Below are positions 20,476 through 28,988 of a stretch of DNA of 64,000 bases, piece after piece; positions within the stretch are counted from its first letter, which is position 1, and each line of letters opens with the position of its first letter. A model generated the notes under the pieces. That model did not search any database. It was not told the origin of the DNA and saw only the letters and a program-made list of their open reading frames with translations. Location of the stretch: positions 62,001 to 126,000 of the forward strand of contig NW_026262739.1 in assembly GCF_021869535.1 (NCBI RefSeq), in the 5' to 3' direction. The translations under genes and the position numbers were made by a program. This stretch comes from Mytilus californianus. Its lineage: Eukaryota > Mollusca > Bivalvia > Mytilida > Mytilidae.

Positions 20476-21809
20476 AGTTAGGCCTCTCAGAAGTTGCGTC
20501 TGTACCCCAAGCCAGAGAAGGGGAGGTAGCTATAGTGGGCCCAGGGGTAGGTGCCAGGGACAGGGAGGGGAACAGAGAACCGAGTGTGTTGGTGAAGGTT
20601 AGAGCAGAGATTGAGTCAGAGCAGTGCTCCAATTCTGACAAAGAGGCAACTCCTTCAGGCGGATTGGACTTCTACTTATTTAAATGTCTTGCGGACATAT
20701 TGAGGCATGGTGCACTGGAGTTGGTCCAAAGCCTCCTCCTAGGTGGGTATTTGTTGGTGGAGGAAATCCTTAAAAGGCACCCAGGCTTTGCCGGGTACTC
20801 TTTACCGGATATTCATAAACTGATCAAGGTTGACGAGGACAGGAGGTTCACTTTAATAAAGGACACAGACAGTGGTTGTTGGAAAATAAGGGCCAACCAG
20901 GGGTATTCCTTGATGGTGGATACCCCAGCCATACCATTAGTAGAGAAATGTGAGGTGCCCCAAAGCAACTTAGTTGCTCCAGCATTGCTCACAGGGGACC
21001 TGGAGGGTCCAGTAGCCAATATTATGAGGGAACCCATAGGAGCTATCTGGGCAATTGAGAATAGCAGTAGCATTCACAAGGTTGCTGCCCAAACAGAGAC
21101 AACTTTGGCAAGTGATGAGGAGGCCCAAGAAAGTTGGGACTCCACCTCAGACGATGAGGTAGAAGGGGCCAGTGATGAGAAGATAGTCACAGTTTGTCCG
21201 CAATACCAGGATTCGACATGTCCTACTCCTATTGTTGACGGAGGAATGACTGACAATACTGAAAACAGTCATACATCTCTCACTTTTAGGGACCCTTCCT
21301 CAACGGGAGAAACTGACAGAAAGGCCGCAACTGAAAGCAACAGTCCGCTCAACAAAGAAAAAGTTATTACTGTAGAATCTTTATTAGACAAAGAATCTGC
21401 ATACTTTAATCCAGACAATCCAAGTTTGAGTTTGGGGTCACTTTTGAAAGCAGATAATGTGGGCACTAATTATTTTTATCTGCAGCCGCCCCCAGTAGAC
21501 AGTGGGACACCAGTCTTATGTGTGGCCATTGCCACAGTTAGATTGGGTCCCACCAGAAGACAGTGGGACCCTGGAATTCCCTACCTTAACAAAGATACAT
21601 TTACAGTGCAAGGGAGGAAAAATGAGACCAAACTCTTCACAATGGAGACGGGATCAGCACAACCTCCTGGGTCCAACTATATAGAAGACTTGCAGCCACT
21701 TAGTGTCCAGGGCATAGTTTGTATAAAGGAAGGGGAGAGTTGGCATACGATTCAGAGAACAATTCACAGTTGGCTGGGTTCCCAATTTGTTGGGAACCCA
21801 TTGCACTAA
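20472..21809 (+). CDS. Second ORF of the LTR element with Tpt1/KptA N-lobe domain
   Basis: The ATG (20472) overlaps the Gag TGA as ATGA, a stop-start arrangement that could allow reinitiation. Residues about 66-152 (20667-20927) match the N-terminal lobe of RNA 2'-phosphotransferase Tpt1/KptA in order and spacing. They show an LRHG motif (Arg78-His79), a glycine followed by YLLVEEIL, then F-x-GYS-x-x-DI-x-x-LI, D-x-x-RRF-x-L, and KIRANQGYSLMVD (Arg140). In the known enzyme the Arg-His pair and the Arg of IRANQGHS are essential. The C-lobe with its HGT motif and a further essential Arg is not visible. The remaining 290 residues are acidic and Ser/Thr-rich, then Pro-rich, with no protease, RT or integrase motif. 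The domain may bind RNA or be a cofactor of reverse transcription; that is inference. Confidence 0.8.
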   Translation: MKLGLSEVASVPQAREGEVAIVGPGVGARDREGNREPSVLVKVRAEIESEQCSNSDKEATPSGGLDFYLFKCLADILRHGALELVQSLLLGGYLLVEEILKRHPGFAGYSLPDIHKLIKVDEDRRFTLIKDTDSGCWKIRANQGYSLMVDTPAIPLVEKCEVPQSNLVAPALLTGDLEGPVANIMREPIGAIWAIENSSSIHKVAAQTETTLASDEEAQESWDSTSDDEVEGASDEKIVTVCPQYQDSTCPTPIVDGGMTDNTENSHTSLTFRDPSSTGETDRKAATESNSPLNKEKVITVESLLDKESAYFNPDNPSLSLGSLLKADNVGTNYFYLQPPPVDSGTPVLCVAIATVRLGPTRRQWDPGIPYLNKDTFTVQGRKNETKLFTMETGSAQPPGSNYIEDLQPLSVQGIVCIKEGESWHTIQRTIHSWLGSQFVGNPLH

Positions 21810-22018
21810 CTTTTTAGTGTATCAGTAGACCCGTGAATAGGGTCTGTTTGGGGGGTAGGTTGTATACTTTTTTGAAATTGTTGGGGGGATAGGGTGTATA
21901 CTGTGTATTATAAATTGATGCATATTTTCTCTAAATTGGGTATGATTTCCGTATTTTGTTAATTTTTGGCGAAATTCACAGGGCCCACCTCAGTAGAGGG
22001 GGCCTTATTAATAAAACT

Positions 22019-22026
22019 GGGGGGAG
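22019..22026 (+). promoter_or_regulatory. Polypurine tract of the LTR element
   Basis: GGGGGGAG lies directly upstream of the 3' LTR start (TGTAG at 22027). This is where plus-strand DNA synthesis is primed in LTR elements. It fixes the internal boundary of the 3' LTR. Confidence 0.75.
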
Positions 22027-22233
22027 TGTAGTATTCGTAGGGTTAGTTTTAGGTCATCAGACAGACCATCTAGAGATTTCCGAAGAACTACCCAGAAATC
22101 CCTCTCTTCCGGTAATGAACTAAATGGCTATACAGACGACATATATCACTGAAGAGCAATCAGGCTGTTCCTGACTGCAGGAACGACCATCCAAGGTATC
22201 TATTGGTATTTAGATATACTCGGAATCACAACA
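22027..22233 (+). repeat. 3' LTR, 207 bp
   Basis: Full-length copy of 17756-17962 with no difference seen, followed by the target duplication ATAG. Confidence 0.95.
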
Positions 22234-22801
22234 ATAGTCACTTCATGTCCTGTAACTTGCTGTCTGAATAATTTCGTCAAATATATTAACACGATCAACA
22301 AGAAAGAAAATTGTTAGAGATAAATCCTTAAAGTGTTAAAATTTTCAGAAAATTTACCTACTATCCCTTCGTTCACTACTAACAAATAGTTTACATTAAG
22401 AAAACCATCAACATAGTGAAGATTACTTTCCGGCGCATGTCTAAGTGAGGTTGCTTTTGACAGCTAAACAATTTTATTGAACTTTATCCTTAATGTATTC
22501 GTAATTTACTGAACGAAATTTTTCAATATGTAATCAAAAATAAATTTGTCGTTTACACTATGAAGAGTCCAATTATACGGTTTCTACAATAAATACAAAG
22601 TATTGTACGGAATTTATAACTGAGTTAGGAAAGTGATGCATTTGAAATATGAAATTATGAATTGAGCTAATAATGAATTGTATTGTATTACTACAACTGT
22701 TGTAAAAGATTAAGCACACTTTTTGTATGAATTACTTTTTTCAACTGACAAATAAGGGGGAACAACTCATATAACTTTACTTTAGTATGCTAAAAAGGAG
22801 A

Positions 22802-25800
22802 TTACTTTTGTTTCCTTTCATTTAAAACACAAAATTCAACCTCTGATAATAAATGAGAAGAAATGCTAGGCACCCTTTTTAACTCAGTGCTATTTACATG
22901 ATAATATGATCTTCTGTTTGTACAATATGTACAAAAAAACTTAACAAATAAAAGAAATAAAATTGATAAAGAAAACACAGAAAGACAAGCGATTACAATT
23001 ATCCATTTCCTAGGACTTTCTGTTCCTTCGTTAGCTGTAAAAAAATATTATCAATACTTAGTTTAACTTATTATAAAAGCTTTATTTTGGAATGAATGCT
23101 ATATTTTTTATTTTATTTCTTTTCTCCATCTTACATAAACTTTATTGATATGTAAATTAAATGATTTTCTTATTTCATTTAAATTCAAATCTTTAAAATT
23201 AACACTTACAATGGGCAATTCCAGTTAATGTTTGATAAAGGGGGATAGATGGTCCTTTCTGAGGGGTGTAAAATTTTTACATCTTAGGGGTTGTAATTTT
23301 GGGTTTTTTCATCCGACACGTACAATTATACGCAAAAAACTTCTAAGGGTCTTGCAGCAGTAAATAGTTTGCAAAGTAAAAATAATTACATCTTAGGGGT
23401 TACAAAAATGCCTATGTCAGATCTTAGGGGTGCTTTGGTATCTAGACAGTTTCGTATCATACATTATCTGGTATTTTATTTATGACTGAATTGAATTTTG
23501 TCCACAATACAGTGAATAGATATTTATACAAAAACATGTTTTCCCGCCAATCAATGTATTATTACATTTGTTAAAACTCATTATAGCAAGCATTTCAGGG
23601 ATGGAAGGTATCTTCTGACAGGTTGAATGGTCAGCAAAATTATAATGGGTATAACCCTTGCAGTAAAAAATTCTGACAGGTCAATTTTTCCCATGAAAAC
23701 CCATCCACCCAATATGAACAGAAACTCTGATAGGTACTAATTTTTAGATCTGATAGGTTGTTTTTCATGATGTTTTTTCTGATACCTATAAACAAAAATA
23801 ATTCTCCCCATCCATCCCCACCTGTCAGAAATTAACTGGAATGGCCCAATATAATCCATTGATGTGAGTGGTGTTTCCTTCTTCTTTTTCAAGCTCTTTG
23901 ACTCCAAATTAAATAAAAAAGAATATATGCTATCAAACACTAACATTTTTCTTTTTCTCTTGTATCTTGTTTTACATGTAAGAAGTGTGGTTATGACATA
24001 CAGTTATATTTTCTTTATTGTCTTTACTTAAATATATGAAAAATATACACTTATCTTACCTAGTGAAATTTTTTCTGTGGATGTTACTTCTTTTTCTGCT
24101 CTGGAAGTGTATGTTTCAATGCTTGTGTCCTGAAAAAGTTAGTCATAACAATGAGTAGTAAACATTGCTTATTGTCTTAACTGTTTATTTTTTTTTCTTT
24201 TTAGAATCAAGTTATTGATTTAACATTAAATAATGAGCAGGAGCCTATGGAGGTGGAAAATAATGCTGCATGTGGAAGCAGTAGTAGTAAACAAAAGATG
24301 TAAGCATAACTCTTTTATAAATATAATCCTTTATATTACAATGATCGTAATCAAAATATATTGTTTAACATGAGTAAATGTGATTTATAACTAATGAAAT
24401 AAGGATTTTTCAAAGCTTATAAAACAAATTTATGACATAGATCACTTCCTTTACATAGACATATGTCTCTGAAATATAAAACACTATGTTAATTTCCATA
24501 AAAAAGGAGATAATTATTTCAACATTTTCTATGTATTTACGACCCCCAAGGGTGACTGGGGAATAGAAGTATGGTCACCATTGGTCTTCCTCCGACCGGC
24601 AGTAAAACCCGTGCTAAAGTGGGGCGTCCGTTTGGCTGTGCGGGATGTACAAATTTGCAGCCATGTCCGGTCAGAATGGGGACGTTAAATCCGATGCCTC
24701 GTGTAAAGAGAGTGCCACGCTCTTTGCACGTTAAGAACCCTTGCAACAACTCTTTGAGGGGTCCGTAGGTGACCTGTTGCAAAGCTAAATTTCTGTCCCT
24801 ATCCAATATACCCTCATTTCCCGTGGCAGTCTAAATTTCTCCGACCTTAATCCCTTAATTTATTACAGAACCTACCTATTGTATTTATTGTGAACTTGTT
24901 CTCGTCCTGAATATGCATGAAATATTTGCCACTGGACGTTAAGCAACCAACAATCAATCAATCAATCTATGTATTTACGTGTACATTATTTTCTTATCAG
25001 GACATATCATTAGAAAAAGAAATAGAAGAAGCGAGTGAGATATATCTCAATGTGAGTATATATATTTTTTTTTCAACAATAATTCAATTTTTATCAATAA
25101 TGGAAATCAAAATAAATTATCACGTGGTTAATTTCTTTATATGGTCACATGATTAACATTTCCTAATAAGGTATACAAAAATATCACATGCTTTCCTTAT
25201 ATGTCATATAATTAACTCCTAATATGGTAATCATGCTAACCATTCAACTATTTTTTCAATTGTAAAATTTAATCAAACACGATGTACTTACATACGATGA
25301 GCATTCTTCCCCGTTTACCACTATAATTTTCCCTTCCACTGTGTCACAAGTACGCAGCCACGTCCGGTCAGAATGGGGACGTTAAATCCGATGCCTCGTG
25401 TAGAGAGAGTGTCACGCTCTCTGCACGTTAAGAACCCTTGCAACAACTCTTTGAGGGGTCCGTAGGTGGCCTGTTGCAAGGCTAAATTTCTGTCCCTATC
25501 CAATATACCCTCATTTCCCGTGGCAGTCCAAATTGTCCCGACCTGCAACCCAGTTGACCTCTATTACTGGACCTACCTATTGTATTTATTGTTTATTTGT
25601 TCTCGTCCTGAATATGCATGAAATATTTGCCACTGGACGTTAAGCAACCAACAATCAATCAATCAATCCACTGTGTCACATAGCTCTTTATTTGACAACG
25701 ATAGTTCAAACACACAAGTGGCTTTAACGTGGACATTTTGAATCTGCTCGCTTTTCATAACATAGTTCATTAACACTCTGTTGATAGAAGGATCTATCTC

Positions 25801-25946
25801 TCCACTAAAGAATTCAACACCATCACCTCGACAATCCATTATATCTTCACTTCTATAACATTCTGCTGTATTTGCAACACTTCCCACACGGGTTATTGAT
25901 AATAAACAACACACGACAACAAAAACATGGCGATCATCTTCAATTT
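22802..25946 (-). CDS. Single-pass membrane protein, three exons, one split by a retroposon
   Basis: Exons on the minus strand: 25946-25292, 24129-24060 and 23034-22802. Each has good signals (ATTATAG acceptor; GTAAGT, then TTTTTCAG acceptor; GTAAGA, then TTACAG acceptor), and phases 0 and 1 fit exactly at both joins. The first exon holds a hydrophobic, signal-like run (VFVVVCCLLSITRVGSVA), then a Cys-containing ectodomain (AECYRSEDIMDCRGDGVEFF). Exon 2 is a Ser/Thr/Glu stalk. Exon 3 has a membrane helix (WIIVIACLSVFSLSILFLLF), a CTYC and a basic tail to TAA 22804-22802. The start codon must lie in a further upstream exon. A retroposon at 25349-25667 inserts stops into the first exon, so this allele encodes a truncated product without its membrane anchor. 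Family not recognised. Confidence 0.65.
23213..23847. mobile_element. MITE-like element with GGGCxATTCCAGTTAAT termini
   Basis: GGGCAATTCCAGTTAAT (23213-23229) and the reverse complement of 23831-23847 differ at one base. AAT flanks both sides (23210-23212, 23848-23850), a possible 3-bp target duplication. The interior has repeated ATCTTAGGGGT motifs and no ORF. Elements with this terminus are common in bivalves to my knowledge. It lies in an intron of the membrane-protein gene. Confidence 0.7.
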
Positions 25947-26237
25947 CTATAATTAGAGTGTAAAGAGGTTACGTCACGTGGGTGAACAAAGGGAAGCTTT
26001 TATTATCTTTACCTGATTAAAAGAATGATTTTTTTCTTATATTTTTTGAAAGAAAAAAAAATTTCATCATATTTTGTTTGTTTTCTTATCAAATAATTAA
26101 TTATTATTTATTACTAAAAATGAATACTTAATTACAATTGTATATATATGTTTTAGGAACCGATGGAAGTGGATTTTGTGGACACGTTGTTGGATGATCA
26201 AAAAGGTTATTTTAAGAAAGAAAAAAACAAGAAGTAG
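24205..26237 (+). CDS. Candidate plus-strand exons antisense to the membrane gene
   Basis: Three exon-like segments. 24205-24299 runs from a T-rich acceptor to donor GTAAGC and reads NQVIDLTLNNEQEPMEVENN. 25001-25051 runs from TTTCTTATCAG to GTGAGT and reads DISLEKEIEEASEIYLN. 26157-26237 follows TATGTTTTAG and reads EPMEVDFVDTLLDDQKG to TAG. The last two join in phase 0. The first exits in phase 2 and does not join 25001, so an exon is missing or it belongs elsewhere. The motif EPMEV followed by an acidic residue occurs in both the first and last, suggesting related acidic segments. It overlaps introns of the minus-strand gene. Confidence 0.4.
24542..24965 (+). mobile_element. SINE-like (CAAT)n retroposon, full length with exact TSD
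   Basis: Flanked by a perfect 14-bp duplication TCTATGTATTTACG (24528-24541 and 24966-24979). Head ACCCCCAAGG (five C), tail (CAAT)n. Lies in introns of both overlapping genes. Confidence 0.95.
25349..25667 (+). mobile_element. (CAAT)n retroposon, 5'-truncated, inside a coding exon
   Basis: 319 bp with tail present and head missing. Flanked by the perfect 13-bp duplication CCACTGTGTCACA (25336-25348 and 25668-25680), so truncation happened during insertion. On the minus strand the membrane-protein frame enters the element and stops within two codons; the frame resumes exactly on the other side. It also has a diverged stretch near the tail (CCCGACCTGCAACCCAG). Confidence 0.95.
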
Positions 26238-26831
26238 AGGGGAGAAATGAGGAGAAAGAAGAAACTATGTTAAATAAATGTTTATCAAATGAAAGGTGTT
26301 ATAATTTTTGTTTAAAGAAACTATATATAGATGAGACAACAAGGTATTTTATTTTTAAACAAACTAATCGAGAAAAGAAAGAAAATAATATCAAGAATTT
26401 ACAAAGAAAAAGAAAGAATTTTTTTTTTATTTTAACTATCCTTATCTCGACTAGTTTGAAAGAAAATAAAGTTAGCGGTTCGTAAATATTTCTTTCTTTC
26501 AATCTGTGACGTAGAGTATTTCCTGTAAAATTAAATATAGTCTCTCTCTTTCCGTTACAATTAATTCCATTTAATCAAACAAAGGATCCGCTAATTTTGT
26601 CTGAAATCAAATGGATTTGAATTATCTGCATATTAATGTTATCCTCGTTTAAACTTCTCCACCTTATTATGTGTCTACTCTAACCTATCTTCAGATAACC
26701 TCATACTTCGCCACTCATTGTCATTAACATCTGTGTACCAGATAGAATAACCCAGCCGTATATATTCTATGTCTAATCTAACCAAATCTGATTTAACAAC
26801 CGACACAATTAAATAAAATTAAAGATCTTAC
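26238..26831. other. No gene seen
   Basis: A/T-rich intronic or intergenic sequence with A-runs. The opposing frames at 26267-26485 and 26299-26502 are low-complexity Lys/Phe sequences and not supported. Confidence 0.5.
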
Positions 26832-27170
26832 CGATGGTTCATTTGTCTTGACTTTCTTGCTTTGACCCGACTGATTGTCTCCTTCACTCTTTCGCTTTAT
26901 TTTAACATGTTTGTTTGCTAATTTTATAGCACAATGAGCTAACTTGACCAAGGCATTGGTGTCCAGTGACTTTTTTAGAATTACTTCTATTCTTTCAATG
27001 TCAACACCGAAACTTTTTGTTATAGATTTAATGAGATCGTCACGATCAAGTGTATTTAAGGATTCTTCAGTAAATCCATGTAACTCTTCCACATGTACAG
27101 AATTTTGAAACTTTATGATAAGTTCCATTAACATATCCGAATTAAACTTAATGTCACTAATGAGTTTCAT
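26832..27170 (-). CDS. Probable first coding exon of a nuclear-type protein
   Basis: ATG at 27170 opens a 113-codon exon ending at 26832, directly before donor GTAAGA. The product starts MKLISDIKFNSDMLMELIIK, is helical, and ends in a Lys-rich patch (KIKRKS and SKKVK) that looks like a bipartite nuclear signal. The exon ends in phase 0, which does not match the entry phase of the membrane-gene exon at 25946, so it is either a separate gene or joined through an unseen exon. Family not recognised. Confidence 0.5.
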
Positions 27171-27368
27171 CTTGATAACAGATCACTAAAAATTAGCACG
27201 CTGATATTACGGCACAGCCTCTGAGCCAAACTGATGTCCAACTAAGATAATCTTATCATTATATATGCCTATGATCAACCAATGAGAATAGTTGTTAACC
27301 CTTAACATTTTTTTAGGACGGGGAGTATTTTTATTCTTTGTCAGTTCAATGAACTAGTCCTCATTCAT

Positions 27369-27793
27369 GCCATTGCGAAATAAGTCATTCACATTATCTT
27401 CAAGGGTTTCATCTATCTTGGCACCTAGAGTTTCACGAGTTTTAACTCTTTTAGTCATTGAAGCAAATTTATTGTCATCAGCCTTCGACTTCCTAGGCGG
27501 GGCGTCGACTTGGTCGTGTTCTTCATCATAATCATCGTTTTAATTATCTTAACCAACTTGAGTATAATCGTACTCAATCCCATGCCATTGCGAAATAAGT
27601 CATTCACATTATCTTCAAGGGTTTCATCTATCTTGGCACCTAGAGTTTCACGAGTTTTAACTCTTTTAGTCATTGAAGCAAATTTATTGTCATCAGCCTT
27701 CGACTTCCTAGGCGGGGCGTCGACTTGGTCGTGTTCTTCATCATAATCATCGTTTTAATTATCTTAACCAACTTGAGTATAATCGTACTCAAT
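27369..27793 (-). pseudogene. Tandemly duplicated coding fragment (215-bp period)
   Basis: 27369-27583 and 27584 onward appear identical over about 210 bases. On the minus strand each copy holds an open acidic/basic segment including DDYDEEHDQVDAPPRKSK and MTKRVKTRETLGAKIDETLE, followed by NVNDLFRNGM. This resembles the variable N-terminal (Gag-like) part of a retroelement ORF; I am not sure which. A retroposon inserted at the end of the second copy. Confidence 0.55.
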
Positions 27794-28228
27794 CCCCCCC
27801 CCCCCCCCCCCCAAAAGGGTGACTGGGGAATAGAAGTATGGTCACCATTGGTCTTCCTTCGACCGGCAGTAAAACCCTTGCTAAAGTGGGGCGTCCGTTT
27901 GGCTGTGCGGGATGCACAAATTTGCAGCCACGTCCGGTCAGAATGGGGACGTTAAATTCAATGCCTCGTGTAAAGAGAGTGCCACACTCCTTGTACGTTA
28001 AGAACCCTGCAACAACTTTTTGAGGGGTCCGTAGGTGACCTGTTGCAAGGCTAAATTTCTGTCCTTATACTATATACCCTCATTTCCCGTGGCAGTCTAA
28101 ATTTCTCCGACCTTAATCCCGGAAGCCCCTATTACAGAACCTACCTTTTGTATTTATTGTTAACTTGTTCTCGTCCTGAATATGCACGAAATATGTGCCA
28201 CTGGACGTTAAGCAACCAACAATCAATC
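27794..28228 (+). mobile_element. SINE-like (CAAT)n retroposon with a 19-C head
   Basis: Target duplication AATCGTACTCAAT at 27781-27793 and 28229-28241. The head is a run of 19 C followed by AAAAGGGTGACTGG instead of the usual five C and AAGGG. The tail is (CAAT)n. Several point differences from consensus. Confidence 0.95.
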
Positions 28229-28380
28229 AATCGTACTCAATTCTAAGTATTGTCTTAGCTTTGTCTCGCTTCAAGAGATTCAGTAGGTATACCCAATAAC
28301 ACATGGATATGCCCTTGCACTCATCAACGTTATCGAGCTGTCACTGCAGTGATGTTAGGTTATATAATTATGACAAGAAC

Positions 28381-28451
28381 TATTTGTTCTCGTCCGGAAC
28401 ATGCATGAAATATTTGTAACTGGACGTTAAGCAACCAACAATCAATCAATC
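28381..28451 (+). mobile_element. Tail fragment of the (CAAT)n retroposon
   Basis: Only TTGTTCTCGTCCGGAACATG to (CAAT)n remains. Immediately upstream, ATTATGACAAGAAC matches an upstream part of the element (compare 31171-31184), so there is an internal deletion of about 25 bp. The tail runs straight into the hammerhead repeat. Confidence 0.8.
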
Positions 28452-28454
28452 TTG

Positions 28455-28498
28455 GCGTCACTGATGAATCTTATGCAGACGAAACGCGCGTCTGGCGT
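28455..28498 (+). ncRNA. Hammerhead-ribozyme-like motif in a dispersed repeat
   Basis: Core CTGATGA (28461-28467) and GAAA (28481-28484) are present. Stem I GCGTCA (28455-28460) pairs with TGGCGT (28493-28498) by six pairs including two G-U. Stem II is ATCT-TATGC-AGAC with one A-C mismatch. Stem III is the minimal CGCGCG, and the cleavage-site triplet is GTC (28490-28492). Layout fits a type I hammerhead of the kind known from Penelope-like elements and small retrozymes in bivalves. The stem II mismatch means activity is uncertain. The following sequence is a mussel dispersed repeat to about 28540. Confidence 0.7.
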
Positions 28499-28540
28499 AT
28501 AAAATATTAACCCTGGTAACCTTTGATAACTAATTCTAAT

Positions 28541-28812
28541 GGTAGGTACAAATATACATACACCGGGCGTCTGTCTGTCCGTGTGTCGTTCCTTCTGGTC
28601 TCTTTAGCACTCTCACATGTACTATTCAAAGATTTAGGATGCAATCATCAAATATTCCTAAAAATTAGTAAACATTTATTTTTCTGAACAAGCTTTAAAC
28701 CCCTAACGTTTACTTACATGAAGACAACGTGATGTTATGACTTAAAATGGTCTGATGAAAAGTCATGACTTTCCTTCTTTGTTCATCAAGTCCTTAACCG
28801 AGGCTGAGTTGT
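28541..28812. other. No gene seen
   Basis: Contains GGGCGTCTGTCTGTCCGTGT (28566-28585), the start of a mollusc repeat also seen in the 43449-44424 element. Otherwise empty. Confidence 0.45.
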
Positions 28813-28988
28813 TTACATAGCTGGGTTAATACTCAATTTTGACTTTCTATCTGTCATTGAATCAAAATTTGCATTCCTCAACACTGGGAACATGTTCCAC
28901 AACTTCTGCTTAAAGTCATCACTTGTCAAGTACATTTCCAGCTTTTTTGGCACTGTTCTTGTTACTTTTATTTTAGAATCAGGGTAAC
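28813..28988 (-). CDS. Candidate terminal exon, gene unknown
   Basis: After a good acceptor (ATAATTTCAG) the minus strand is open from 28988 to TAA at 28813. It reads GYPDSKIKVTRTVPKKLEMY, then LTSDDFKQKLWNMFPVLRNA and SKLSINPAM. Composition and the acceptor look genuine. No upstream exon was found to join in phase 1. Not recognised. Confidence 0.4.

Larger units (their letters stand above)
17756..22233 (+). mobile_element. Young, probably non-autonomous LTR retrotransposon, 4.48 kb
   Basis: Two 207-bp LTRs (17756-17962 and 22027-22233) appear identical by eye and start TGT and end ACA. A 4-bp target duplication ATAG lies at 17752-17755 and 22234-22237. The interior has a leader, a Gag-like frame, a second ORF and a purine tract before the 3' LTR. 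I see no protease active site, RT, RNase H or integrase in the 4 kb interior, so movement would need a partner element. Base composition is much richer in GC than the flanks. Identical LTRs mean a recent insertion, unless gene conversion has occurred. Confidence 0.9.
17701..22559. mobile_element. Inverted repeat enclosing the LTR element (possible MITE)
   Basis: 17701-17730 and the reverse complement of 22530-22559 match at 27 of 30 positions, with a perfect core TAAACGACAAATTTATTTTT of 20 bases. Removing the 4,478-bp LTR element leaves roughly 380 bp between the ends, a typical size for a non-autonomous DNA transposon. No clear target duplication flanks it. Inference: the LTR retrotransposon jumped into an older small element. 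Confidence 0.5.

Noticed and set aside
20813-21466. Minus-strand frames over the second ORF of the LTR element
   Set aside because: Shadow frames; the plus strand carries the Tpt1-like motifs.
20472-21809. Retroviral-type aspartic protease in the second LTR-element ORF (DSGTP near 21496, METGSAQ near 21643)
   Set aside because: DSG is followed by a sequence unlike the protease fold and no matching second-half motif was found; not enough to call a protease.
23213-23847. A riboswitch or regulatory RNA from the repeated ATCTTAGGGGT motifs
   Set aside because: Flanked by inverted termini and possible target duplications, so a MITE explains it.
24537-24806. 88-91-residue and 65-residue frames that recur at 3387, 14431, 24537, 34850, 44899, 49492 and 50209
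   Set aside because: They are opposite-strand frames of the same retroposon copies, not separate genes; no start signal, no domain, and diverged copies break them freely.
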